Below, one piece after another: positions 25,331 to 37,270 of a stretch of 64,000 nt of DNA. Source of the stretch: Atherix ibis. Lineage: Eukaryota > Arthropoda > Insecta > Diptera > Athericidae. Under the pieces are notes generated by a model. It made no database searches. It saw only the letters and a program-made list of their open reading frames with translations, and was not told the origin of the DNA. A program made the translations under genes and the position numbers. The stretch covers positions 38,137,667 through 38,201,666 of the forward strand of contig OY282610.1 of NCBI GenBank assembly GCA_958298945.1. The letters are read 5' to 3'. Each line of letters begins with the position of its first letter. The stretch's first letter is position 1.

Positions 25331-26040
25331 ATTTCAAATTTATATCACTAACCATCATATCCTAGTTACTAGCTATATTTATATGTACACATATTCGCAT
25401 ACAAAACCAAATGACACAAGGGATAATTTTCAAGTACACGAAGTGAATTGGTAGAAAACCGAACTCTCTCATAGTACGAACTATGGTTGTTGCTTGCTTT
25501 AGAACAAACAGAAATATCCGGTGTTTTATAGTATAAGACAACATTACACCAGTTTCAGGATACACAAATCATGTAAAACTTATGCCATACCAATCTAAAC
25601 TGAAACGAATGCTTACATTGATAGAGAAAATCAAATTTTCATTTAGTTTTGCTACCCTCCACTATGGCACCCTATGACCTCGTTGCCCAAAACCCGCCTG
25701 TATAATATCTTATATGGTCGTACGTTTCCATACAAATGGTATTTCAACTAAGCAAAACTAACTAAAGATGCTGTAATTATGATGATTTCTTCTTATACGT
25801 CCCCAACTACCATCTGCCCCTTTCTAACCCACAACAAGTGTACTCGTACGAAATACCTACATTCAATTGGTTTAGCAGAGAGGAGTTAATCTTTTCATCC
25901 CTTATCATTTTCATCATCATTATTCTGCTCGTACTATCAGCTATATTTTTTTCCCTGTCTATCCCAAAATATTTACCCCATCCACATTATTCCAATTCAG
26001 TATTTTCAGTTGGTTTTATCAATTTTTAGTTCCAATTTTA
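25331..26040. other. GC-balanced unique island
   Basis: More balanced block with C-rich runs (for example near 25670-25700 and 25800-25830) and a TACTCGTA word at 25841. Short frames at 25362-25565 (minus) and 25838-26029 (plus) show no family resemblance. The plus one is hydrophobic (Ile/Leu-rich) mainly because of a CATCATTATT-type stretch. Confidence 0.35.
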
Positions 26041-27640
26041 GATCCTTAGCGCTTAAATAAACTCAAATAGGACGTTTGGAAATTAGGGCATTTCACATCA
26101 ACAAATATGAATTTTTATATACAATATTCACAAATACTGCTACAACCATGTCTAGATGTATAAGAATATATGCAGGATACGTTCATATAATAAATAACAT
26201 TTTCTATTCATAGACAATTATACTCATGTAACATAAGTAGACATTTTATCAAATCGAAAGGATTTGTAGTTCACATTTTTTCTCTCTCGATATATTCTTG
26301 TCATTTAAATTATGGGAGCAGATTTGCACTTTGATTGCACATTCAGAAATAAACCGTTCCTTATTTAACTACCGATGACATTCGCTAAGAGAAAATAAAT
26401 AAATTAAGATAAAAATATCCTTTTTGCGTGCATATAAGTTTTTATAGAATTATAGTGTAGAAAGGATGGTATTTTTTTTTTTTTTTTTTGGCTAAATACA
26501 ATTTATGAATATTTGTACTACTTGTGATATTTTTCTTACATCCTTACAGGTAGGCATAATGTGCGTTTATACACATGCTAAAATGATTAAATTTGAATAG
26601 GGAACAAAAATAGGACAAATTATTTTGCTTTATAAGGCAAACATCGTATAACCATTATTTACGAGCATACGTACATCCTTTTTTGCTTTATTTTTTTAAA
26701 TGATTGAATTTTATTTGTGCGGTTGAATAATGGAACTTTTTTTTTTTGTAAGAAAGAAAATTTATTTAAATGGTACCAGTATATGGTATGTGTATCTTTT
26801 CTTATTTGAATGTGTGTAACTTTATTCAGCTGTACACTTCCGTTGGCTTCGTCTGTTCATTTCGATTTTATTTCCTTTTGTCCCTTTTAAGAGATTCCTT
26901 TACATTCCATAAGTATTCTTATTCTCTCTGCTCTGTATCCTTTAAGGATTTTCTTTTCGCTTTTTTTCTTTTCCTTTTGTGGATCCTTCTATATGGGACA
27001 TTTCATTTTTTTTCTTATACCGATAAAAAATATACCCTGAGCAGCTGACAAAATTGTTTTATCGCAAATGACATGAAATGAGACATAAACTAGGCAAAAT
27101 GGAACGAACACTTCCTATACACAAGAGAATCTGGATACATTTCCAATTTCACTTTAGTTAATTTTTTTTTTTTGTATATTTAAAATATTTTTTTATTGTA
27201 GAATATTCCAAAAAATGTATCAAATATGCTTTAATTTTTTTAATATATACTAAAAAAATGTTCTAATTGCTTATTTGCTATAAGCAATATTGGAACAGGA
27301 CTTTTCTATTTTGGAAGAAAATAATTTAACAATAACAAAAAAAGGTAAAATACTAATTTCTATTCTTTTTTGTAGAGATTGCCAATGGTAAAAATATGTA
27401 TTTTTAGAAATAGGAAAGGATAAGATAAGGAAGCGATTACAATTTGAGAATTTTCTGTTGATAACTTTCAATTGCATTTCGAATGGCGTAAAAATTTCAT
27501 TAAGAGGACTTAATAATGACGAGGATAACATTCTTATTAGTGCTGTCAGTGCCAAAATAGTGCCATCTGAAAAATTTAAGTCAAAAACTCCATTAATGAT
27601 AAGATAAGTTTTTCAATATGGCAACACCATTAAAAAAATA
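26041..27640. other. AT-rich unique DNA
   Basis: No supported gene. A 92-codon plus frame at 26770-27048 is Phe/Leu/Ser-rich and reads a pyrimidine-rich strand, which yields hydrophobic peptides by composition alone. The last ~100 bases contain scraps resembling the following 85-bp array. Confidence 0.45.
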
Positions 27641-27689
27641 TATATATTTTATCGTAGATTTCTTTTCGTTGTCGCCCGTGCATAAATTT

Positions 27690-28760
27690 ACAGAATAAAA
27701 ATAATGAATTTAAAAATCTCCTCAGTGACGAGATAAATTTTGTAAAAAGTTTGTGTTGCTAGTGGAAAAAATTCACCGGATAAAAATTTTGAAGGTACAA
27801 ATCTTATCATTGACGGGATAAATTTTGAAACAAAGTTAGTATTGCCAGTGACAAAAAAAATCGCCTGATAAAAATCTTGAAGTTAAAAGTCTTATCAGTG
27901 ACAAGAGAAATTTTGCTGGAAGTTAGTAATGCCAGTGTAAAAAAAAATGCGCCGGATAAAAATCTTGAACGTACAAATTTCATCAGTGACAAGATAAATT
28001 TTGCAGTAAGTTTGTATTGTCGCTGCAACAATTAAGCCGGATAAAAATTTCATTAGTGATGAGATAAATTGTGAAAAAAGTTACAGTTGCCAGTGCACAA
28101 AATTAACCGGATAAAAATCTTGAAGGTGAAAACATCATAAATAATGAGATAAATTTTGCAGAAAATTAGTATTGCCAGTTCAAAAAAAAATTTCTGGCAA
28201 AAAATCTTATTGGTGCTGAAATACTTTTGAGTAACGAGAGTATTGCCAGCGCAAAAATGAAGCTGGATAAAAATTTCATCAGTGATGTGATAAATTTTGC
28301 AAAAAGTTGCTGTTGCCAATGCATAAAATTTAGCGGATAAAAATCTTGAGAGTGAAAGTGTTATAAATGATGAGATAAATTTGTGTAGACAATTAGTATT
28401 GCCAGTTCAAAAAAATCTAAGGATCTTAAAGGTAAAAATCTCATCAATGATGAAACATTTTATTGCAGAAAGTCATGTTGGCAGTGCAAAAAAATTCGTC
28501 GGATAAAAATATTGAACGTAAAAATCTCATCAGTTACCAGATAAATTTTATAGAAAGTTAGTGCTGCCAGTGCAAAAACATTCGCCGAATAAAAATATTT
28601 TATTTAAAAATTTCAACAGTGACCAGATAAATTTTACGGAAAGTTATTGTTACCAGTACAAAAAAAACAACGGATAAAAATCTTCAATGTTAGAATCTCA
28701 TCAGTGAGGAGATAAATTTTGAAGAATGTTTGTGTTGGCAGCTGCAAAAATTTTACTGCA
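27690..28760. repeat. ~85-bp tandem array, locus 2
   Basis: About 12-13 copies of the same ~85-bp family seen at 18.0-19.2 kb. Landmarks related to TTAGTGTTGCCAGTGCAAAA occur near 27751, 27836, 27923, 28011, 28081, 28166, 28241, 28307, 28393, 28472, 28558, 28645 and 28731. Typical steps are 85-88 bp, with shorter ones where units lost sequence. It shares GGATAAAAAT, CTCATCAGTGAC and GATAAATTTT blocks with locus 1 in the same orientation. Here the units more often read CGCCGGATAAAAATCTTGAA, so the two loci have drifted into slightly different subfamilies. Confidence 0.9.
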
Positions 28761-30640
28761 TAAGAAGATTATTTTTTCTGAATAACTTTTGAAGAGTCAA
28801 TAAGCACTTCCACTTACACTCCGAAGTACGTTTGATTTTTATATTTATGCCGAATTTTTGAAGATCTTTTCTGCCATATAACTAGAAAATATATTTTTTT
28901 TAAATATTAAGAAAATATGATTTATGCTAAATATTTTTAAACCCAAATTACGAGAGGTATTAAAAATTCTTTTGACTAAATAACAATGTTATTTCTGATT
29001 TATTAAAAATTAATTAAAAATGGGACAATTTTTCCTTATTATTTTTATATACTATACGAATGGTAAAAATATTTATGATTTTTCCAAATAAATATTTGAA
29101 TTGTCGACTATTTCATGCTAAGATTAAAAAAATTCCATATAATAATAGCTAAGTGCGAGATATGCTGAGGGAAAAAAAGTACTTGATAAATGAAGAATGA
29201 GAAACAATGATATTAATCAAATTTAGTTGATTGGCAATCACTCGACGATATTTTAGTTCCTGTAATTTTTCAGTCACACGACATTTTTAATACAGCTTGT
29301 TAGCTACTATTATAAACATCACTTAAAAAGCACAATTTAAATAAATCAGTTTTAAAGAGATAACTATGAAAATCTTTTCCTATCGCCCTTCAATCCTATA
29401 TAAAATAATATAATATTAAATATGGTAAAATTTACATAGATTGAAACCTCTTCCATTTATTGATTAAGAAAATCTTTAGCAAAACATAATAAAAAATGTA
29501 AGAGAATTTCTTTAAATTAATAACTACAAAAGGTTTGTTCTCTAAAGAAAAAACTACCCTATTATTCGTCTTATGTTTCCCTAATCCCCTTTGATTCCCT
29601 TCTGTCTATTTATCATCTCCCAAAATGCTCAGTAATTTTCTTATAAAATTATTATTAATCTCTTATAAATGATTGTAAAAATTGTAATTCTAAATAAGTA
29701 GCATTATGAATCTCTTAAGCTCTCTTCTTATAATTATAGTAATAGTAATAATAACAAAGACAACGATCATAATAATTATTCATATACAAATGGTCTATGA
29801 TATTATTTTCGAAATTGAACAACTACTATCATTAATTAATATTTTCTTAAGTATATAAGATTGTATAAAAAGCTTGAATTGCCATCTATTCATATATATA
29901 AAACAGATATTTATATGTATGTGTATATCGAATAAGGGTATAAGTAAGGATCATTAAATGGAGGTACATGTATTCATATTTATAATATATTTAATGGTGA
30001 AATGGTTTAAATCGAAACTGTTAAATTTCGATTTTAATAAATAATAAATTTTATTAGTCACCTTTCATCTGATTTAAGATTCTTTGGTACACCAATGGGG
30101 AAAATACACTCCATATTGAAATTGTCTATTTAAACTGTTACTTTGAATATACCGCATATCATTTTATCTACTCTATATAATATATTATATGTTCATACAT
30201 TTGTATCTGCTTATACATTTGAATATAAAATTCTTGTTTGGAGAGACAAATTTTAAACTTTTCCATATTTAATAAATAATTGAAACGTACACGCTAATTC
30301 TCCATGCACACATAAAGATATTTACTTAAATACATACATATATAATAAGGACACACTCATTTATATGGTAAAATTTGAAAAGTTTTTGATAATTAACTAA
30401 TATATCTCTTCCATTTTCTGCTCTTTTTCTGTCTTTTTCCATTATGCATCTCTTCATGACTTCATGAAGCAAAATTTGGTATATTCATATACTATTGCTC
30501 AACATTTTAAAACTTTCACTTTTATCCCTTGATTGCAGATAAAAGTTTTTTAATGTTTTTTCTTTTTTAATTTTAAAAATTAATTATACTAAAAATCTGT
30601 TCAGCTAAAGTTTAAGATTAAAAAAATTATATAAGAATAA
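28761..30640. other. AT-rich unique DNA
   Basis: No gene or array seen in this stretch. Confidence 0.5.
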
Positions 30641-30652
30641 TACCATAAATAT

Positions 30653-31107
30653 CTGCTCATGGTTGAGCAGAAAAAAATATTTGCTCTAACATCGATTCTA
30701 ATAAAAATGTAAAATGAAAAATTTCAAAAATGCACTCTTGAAAAATTCAAAGTGAAATTTTCCAACTTAAAGCATATTGTATTTAAAAATTTATTCTAAA
30801 ATTTTGCTCATGCATGAGCAGAATTATTACCATAAATTTTTTTTTGCAAAATTTGATCTAATTAATTTTTTTTTTCGAATAAAAAAATTATGCAATATAA
30901 ATTATTTATTTATAACCATCAGAATCATTTGGCTGATGATTGAGCAAAATGATAAATATACAATTTTCTAATTGTGAATTTTAGAAAAACTCATAATCTA
31001 TAAATAATATTTTATCGTTTTTTAATAAAATTAATTTATAATGTTTCATGTCGAAGAATATTTTACAAAAAAACTTATTCGCATTTTTGCTCAGAGTTAA
31101 GTAAAAT
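30653..31107. repeat. Cluster of TGCTCA/TGAGCA palindromes
   Basis: Four inverted motifs lie within 455 bp. CTGCTCATGGTTGAGCAG is at 30653-30670. At 30805-30820 TGCTCATGCATGAGCA is a perfect 16-bp palindrome. A diverged copy ending TGAGCAAAAT lies near 30930-30950, and TTTTGCTCAGAGTTAAGTAAAA at about 31086-31107. A further copy (TGTTCACAACTGAGCAAA) follows near 31645-31662. The sequence between motifs is not obviously repeated. Confidence 0.7.
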
Positions 31108-31251
31108 CAACAATTTGACAATTTATACTTAAGATGTATAAAGCAGATTATCTATTTTTTAAATGACTATAGAGTAGCTATTGTATCTACAGAAACTGTC
31201 TGGTATGCGTTTTTGTCTCAAGGTATCGTTTTTGTCTCAAAGTATCATGTT

Positions 31252-31435
31252 AATTCGCCACCAAGATCGCGCAATTTGACCGCCGTTGGACAGTGTCTTG
31301 TAGGACTTTATAAAAACTGGTACTTATAAAGATAATTTTGATACTTTAAAGCAATTAAAAAAGTAATATCTGTCAAAGATCAAGTCCAGCAAGAAGTATT
31401 GTAAAAATTCAATATTTTATGCACAATGGCAGTTA
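31252..31435 (+). pseudogene. Tc1/mariner-superfamily transposase fragment
   Basis: Plus-strand codons from 31252 read NSPPRSRNLTAVG. This corresponds to the WPPRSCDLTPLDFFLWG block that surrounds the third catalytic acidic residue in a group of IS630-Tc1-mariner transposases common in insects. After a frame change the strand reads DFIKTGTYKDNFDTLKQLKK from 31304 and then a stop, matching the block that follows (xxVKxxVYADKPATIxxLKxNI). A further piece, VQQEVL, lies near 31382 and fits the C-terminal IREVxxE region. The catalytic Asp region itself is scrambled (LDFF is lost). This is a short dead scrap of about 180 bp with no termini found. A better-preserved relative lies at 41.6 kb. Confidence 0.65.
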
Positions 31436-32825
31436 TCACTCAAATAATCAAATGAAAATTATTGTAAAATAAAATTCTTAATGAAAAGTACCCAGAGTAC
31501 CAATGCGATTGTTGACATTTTTAAATTTGTTAAATAGAAAATAATAATTTTTAAGATAATTATAAGAAAACATCTTTAAAATTGATTAATTTAAGTTTGT
31601 ATACCCTAAAAATGATATTAATAAAATTGTATAATTTATTGTTTTGTTCACAACTGAGCAAATGATCCTCTAATAATTTTGTCACTATTATCATTTAGAT
31701 TACTTTTCAGGTAACAATAATATGTAATCTGAGTATTACGATTAGAAATGAAAAAATTAGATTAATTTTGGAATAATTACTAAACCATCAAAACAGAAGT
31801 CGAATTCTTACATTAAATTATTGCTCAAAAATATACAACCTTAAAAAATTCTATTAACAGAAATTGGGAAATAAATTAATTTCTTATTAAAAAACTAGCT
31901 TTTCCTTTAATTTATCACTGAATAATCAAATAAGTAAAATCTAATAAAAATCATTTTTATTCCAAATATTACAAAAGACTTTCATGGTGGATTTGTTCAA
32001 AAGAAAACGATGACAACTAATATGAATCCTCCTTTCTCAGATCTCTTGTCATGTTCGCTTGTTTCAATCGTTTAAATAACAACCATGACGATAGATTTAA
32101 TGGTTGTACGGAATAATATTTAAATATCAAATGTTAGAAAAGAGAAAAACATTTTACGTAAAAAAAAATCTACAGCAAAAATATGAAGAAAGTCAGAAAA
32201 TAACTAAATTCTAAAAGCGAAATCATTCAACCACCAATACAACATTACTAATTGTTTCAACTTAAAAGGTTCAGAGATAAGCTAAGGCAAGAAACTGACA
32301 ATCTGCTATGGAATTTCAAGTCCAGTAAATTAATGTCGTCGTCCAGGAGCATAAATTTCATGAATCATTTAGTCTGGCAGTCAATTTAGAGGCTTCTCTT
32401 CTCTATCATAGAATGAGTAATTTTAAATGCTGATTTTTCAAACCAAAAAAGAAATTCCATGAAATTAACTAACGAAAAAAAAACACACACACATAAAAAA
32501 TCAACAAAGTTATTCTTACTCTTATCGATAAGATGATTTTGTATAATTTTATTCTATACAAGACATCATATACCAACTATCGCAGTTTGTTTTTTCGTTT
32601 AGAATTATCTACAAAAAATATTATGAATAAATAATTAATATGAGAGCTCATCCATTCTACTATTATGGATCATTATTAAAGTTTTCCAGAAGCTATTAGT
32701 CTAATTTTCACAAGAATATTTACATGAGTTGACAATATTAAAAAGACTCTTGGTTTTATTATATTTACATTAAGGGCTGTAGAAGAATAGATGCAAAGAA
32801 AATCTTTTTTTTTTCATATTTATTT
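31436..32825. other. AT-rich unique DNA
   Basis: No gene seen. One diverged palindrome of the TGCTCA family lies at 31645-31662. Confidence 0.5.
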
Positions 32826-32839
32826 CATCAAATGTTACT

Positions 32840-34000
32840 ACTGACGGGAATGATCATTATAAGGGTAACGACATCTGACGGTAATTTTCCGTGAGTTCTG
32901 CCAGAACTAAAATGACATCTGACGGTAATCTGTCGACAGTTTTACCTGAGTTAAAATTGAACCCAGAAAATAACAGTATGATTAAGGTAACGACATCTGA
33001 CGGTAAATTTCTGTAAGTTGTGCCAGAGCTAGAATCGACATCTAACGATAATTCGTTGAAAGTTTCGCCTGAGATAGATTCGAACACAGGAAATGACAGC
33101 ATGATCATGGTAACGACATCTGATGGTAATTTTCCGTAAGTTATGCCTGACCTAGAAAGACATCTGACGGTAATTTGTTGACAGTTTTACCTGAGTTAAA
33201 ATTAAAAACAGAAAATAACAGTATGATAAGAACATCTGATTGTAATTTTCCGTAAGTTATGCTTGAACTAGAATGACATCTGACGGTAATTTGGCGACAG
33301 CTTCGGTTGAGCTAGAACGACAGCTGACGGTAATTTTCCGTGAGTTGTGCCAGAGTTAGAATGGAACCCAGATAATAACCGTATGATAAGGGTAACGACA
33401 TCTGACGATAATTTTACGATAGCTTCAGTTGAGCTAGAACTGACATCTGACGGTAATTTGACGAAAGTTTCGCCTGAGATAGATTTGAACCCAGAAAATA
33501 ATAGCATTATTAGGGTAACGACATCTGACAGTAATTTTCCGTGAGTTTTGCGAGAGCTAGAATGGGCATCTCACGGTAATGTGTCTATAGTTGTACCTGA
33601 ACTAGAACGACATCTGACGGTAATTTGACGAAAGTTTCGCCTGAGATAGATTTGAACCCAGAAAACAATATTATAAAATTATCATGGTAACGACATCTGA
33701 TGGTAATTTGTCTAAAGTTGTAACTAAACTAGAGCAACATCTGACGGTAATCTGTTGAAAGTTTTCCTCAGTTAGAATTGAACCCAGAAAATAACAGCAT
33801 ATGTCGACAGTTGTGACTAAGCTAAAATGACATCAGACGTTAATTTGCCCATACTTTTGCCTGAGCAAGAATTGAGCCTGGAAAATAAAAGCATGATTAG
33901 GGTAACGCCATCGGACGATAATTTTCCGTTAGTTATGCCAGAGGTAGAACGAAATCTGGCGGTAATTTGTCCACACTTTTGACTGAGCTAGAATCGAGCT
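32840..34000. repeat. ~120-bp tandem array with two related half-units
   Basis: About nine to ten degenerate units of ~120 bp. Each has half A (ACATCTGACGGTAATTTTCC then GTRAGTT and a GTGCCAGAGCTAGAA block) and half B (ACATCTGACGGTAATTTG, then AGTTTTGCCTGAGTTAGAAT and AACCCAGAAAATAACAGYAT). The AATAACAGTATGAT landmark starts at 32969, 33090, 33219, 33375 and 33496, with further copies near 33792 and 33886. Both halves start with the same ACATCTGACGGTAAT word, so the unit probably arose by doubling of a ~45-60-bp ancestor. Open frames on both strands (32857-33108 minus, 33268-33507 minus, 33347-33544 plus) follow the period, but the plus frame meets TGA or TAA in nearly every half A. They are not treated as genes. 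Confidence 0.92.
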
Positions 34001-34026
34001 CCAGCTCGGCCATACTAAATGGAATT

Positions 34027-34108
34027 CAAATTTAAGATTTTATAAAAAAATCCATGGTCAATTCAAAGAATATTTGTATAAGGATTTTTTTATAGAATCT
34101 TAAATTTG
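34027..34108. repeat. Hairpin: 27-bp inverted repeat, 28-nt loop
   Basis: Arms 34027-34053 and 34082-34108 are reverse complements with one mismatch (T versus C). The arms start CAAATTTAAGATT and end AAAAAAATCC. It lies directly after the ~120-bp array and has no flanking direct repeat that I can see. A stem of this length could be a miniature transposon remnant or a transcribed hairpin; the sequence does not decide. Confidence 0.85.
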
Positions 34109-36500
34109 GGCTCGATCCATTTTAGAATTTTTTCTTTTTTTTGATAACTTTTTTTTACATTTCTGACTATACTTCGACTATTAGCTGGCAGATGTTCGCT
34201 TTTACATGTTATTAAGTTTAAGTAACGTTTTCTATGTAAAATAATTTTTATTATTGCAAAACCTTACAAATAACAAAAATCCAATGGCATCAAATTACGT
34301 CCTAGCAACATTTCGCTAAACATGTGATGTGATTTGTGGGCTGTTTTCTTTAAACCACAAAAATACGGTTATAATACGACCATAGCTCTCCTCCTTCATT
34401 TTCAAAAAAAAAAAAAAAACGACACCATCACACCATAATCCACATCAGAAAATTACTTTTCTCGGATACAATGGCTGCTTTATAGACACTTTACGAATCC
34501 ACAGATCGAAAAATTAACTTTATCGCTGATAAACTTTTTTTGGAAATATCAGCACACCAAACCTGCTATTATAGTACCTAATCGGGGTATCTTCTCTGCA
34601 TTCCATAATTGGTTAAAATGCCAGGACTATACTCCTCTGGTTCCTTAGTATCTATAATATAGCTAAAGTCACCTCAGTTATTTCACTAGCTGGTAAGAAA
34701 TTTATGCTTTTATAAAATTTCTTCTTTCAATATCATAGCATAAGGCTAATTAACATGTCCTTTTCAATTAGATAATGCACTTCGTAATAAAAAAATTCAC
34801 CAAAATAATTTTTTATAGCATATTCCCAAATTATATGTTCTACAGTGCTTATTATACATATTATCATTCGACCAAAAAATAAAACCTAAAGAAAAAAAAA
34901 TAACAAAAAAAAAACAATAAATACTAATAATGTTGATATAGGAAAACAAAATTTTATTGAAAATATTCTTTTTGTTGTTTAGGCAATAAAAGTTAATATT
35001 AACATTAATGGATTTTGCTGTTAAGTAGCTATTCGTACATACCTAATTTCCTGTTTCAACATTTTCTTCAATAAATTACAAACATTCCTAGAATTCCATT
35101 CATTCTATCAATATGGGGGCATTTAATAGTGTATATTTTACCATTTTTCCATTTTCGCCTGCTTTTTGTATCTTTTCTTCTTTTTTTTTCATGACAATTT
35201 ACTATTAATACTCATACAGAAAAAAAAAAAAACTTTAAATTAGGGCTATATGCAAAATGGAAAAACAAGAATCTACTATGACATGAGTTATGGAAGTTCA
35301 AAAAGGAATTATTGTTAGTAATTCAGGATAAGGGAAAAAATCCGAATAAAGAAATTTAAATGAAGATTGGAAAGGAAGAAGAGGGGATTTTCGGCAGATA
35401 TACGATATAGGAAATATTCTTACCAACCCCACATACCCCCCTCCACCGTACTCCCTTCGGCAAAAAAGCAAAAATAAACTTAAAGAAAAAAAAAACAGAA
35501 AATGGTAATTTGTTTGGTAGTAAATTTTCTTCGAAAAATCAATATTATCATACATTTAGGATTTGTTTTAATATATGCATGTTGGGAGTACATCTGTATA
35601 TATTTATATATGTATACACAAACAGACCCACATAAATACATAGATAAAAGGAAGTGTAAGTAAGCATAGGTCGTACATCTGTAAGTACTTCTGAACATAG
35701 TCGACCACAGTGAACATTTGGCTACGTTCGATAAAAACGAAACAGACAGTATACACATTGCTAATAGATAAATATGAATTCAGAGTTTATTTTTATGTTT
35801 CTTAATTTTTTTTTATTATGATTATGCTATTTCTTTCTTCTTCCTTTACTTTGCTTCTATTACTTATTTCCAGGAAGCTCATATGCCTAATGGTAAATGG
35901 GGGGGTTTTACCATCGGTCCCAATCATATTTATGATAGAAATCAAGTACAAATATCTAACATATAACCTTTTACCTACCAACCCGTCCACGACCATCAAC
36001 CAAAAAGCATCCAAAACCAAGAACAAATTACAAAAAAAAAAAATTAACCAACAACAACAACCATCAAGGAATAATATGAAAAGAAAGCCTAAACAGCCAC
36101 AACAGTTTTCTTCTGGTGGATGCTATCAAAATTTAGCTCACATAATAAGCTTAGCGATCAAAATAAATAAATAAATAGTCGTAAATATAATATGGAAAGG
36201 AAAGAGCATATATTATGTTTATGGATTAAATTGATTTTAGCATAAAATTGATTTGTATGCTGTGTCGATAACGATTACGTTGATGTCGATGAACGATGAT
36301 GACGATGAAGTTGGCGATGAATGACGACAATATTATCGAAATCGAAATTATTTCCAATATGACCGCTATCTATGATTGTATAAAATAAATTAATTTTCTA
36401 CTCTATAGTATTTTTTAATAAAATGTACAAATTTTTTTTTTTTATCTATGGAAATTTTCCAATTAAAATAAAATCTTATTAAAAAAAAAATTGACATCAA
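34109..36500. other. Unique DNA, partly GC-balanced
   Basis: AT-rich with more balanced patches at 35370-35460 and 35800-36330. Short frames on both strands at 35298-36174 overlap each other and none has a recognisable domain. A GAT-triplet-rich stretch lies at about 36265-36330, and a CAA-repeat at 36047-36062. Confidence 0.45.
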
Positions 36501-36539
36501 CAAAATCATAGAAATTGTTCTAAAGAATTTCCATTTAAA

Positions 36540-37270
36540 GAAATTTTACTGTTAAAATTTTTTTTTTTTTTGAGAAAAGAAAATTATTTTAAAAAAGTAT
36601 CCACACAACTTTTACTACTTGCGAAAGAGTAGTTTCTCGTTGGTAAGAAATGAGGTGAACTGCTCGTGTTATTTGCAATCGATTAAAGAAATAATAGAGT
36701 GAATTTACGTATAGTTATAAGGTACTTAAATTATTCTTAAAAATTATATAGTTGATTAAATAAATCTGACATCAACCAAACCTGAAAGAAAAGTTCAAAA
36801 AAATTTAGCAACATTATAAATAATACCTAAACTTCAGATATTGTTAGGCATAATTTCTATGAATTTGTTTACTTATTTTACATGAAAAATACAAAATCAT
36901 AAAAATAATTCTACAATTTTTCCTATTCTAACAAAAATTTAATTTAAAAAAAATTTTAACAGCGAGAAAAATGTTTTTTTTCTCCAGAAATGTAAAAAAT
37001 AAGGAAAAGTATCCATACAACTTTTATAACTTATAAAGGAGTACTTTCTCGTTACTAAGATATGGTCCAATCTTGTTCAGCCTCCCCTCCCTATTTATGA
37101 TTTATAATCAACTAGAATATAATAAAAATAATAATTTAAACGTTATTAAAATTACTTTTATAAGTTGATAAAAATTTTTAAAATAACCAAACCTATAAGA
37201 AAAGTTCAAGAAAATTTTTCAACTCCCTACACATAAGTCAAAACTACTTCTTCAGAAATTGTATGAAAGC
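36540..37270. repeat. Tandem duplication, ~412-bp unit, two diverged copies
   Basis: Two adjacent copies. AAAAGTATCCACACAACTTT at about 36593 recurs as AAAAGTATCCATACAACTTT at 37005 (offset 412). ACCAAACCTGAAAGAAAAGT at 36775 recurs as ACCAAACCTATAAGAAAAGT at 37186 (offset 411). A GTAGTTTCTCGTTGGTAAGA / GTACTTTCTCGTTACTAAGA block lies between. The copies have diverged visibly, so the event is old. Confidence 0.8.

Noticed and set aside
33347..33544. Plus-strand frame with a protein-like ~40-residue repeat (TSDGNLTKVSPEIDLNPENN)
   Set aside because: The neighbouring units have TGA or TAA at the same place in almost every copy, and the minus strand is also open, so this is satellite rather than coding sequence.
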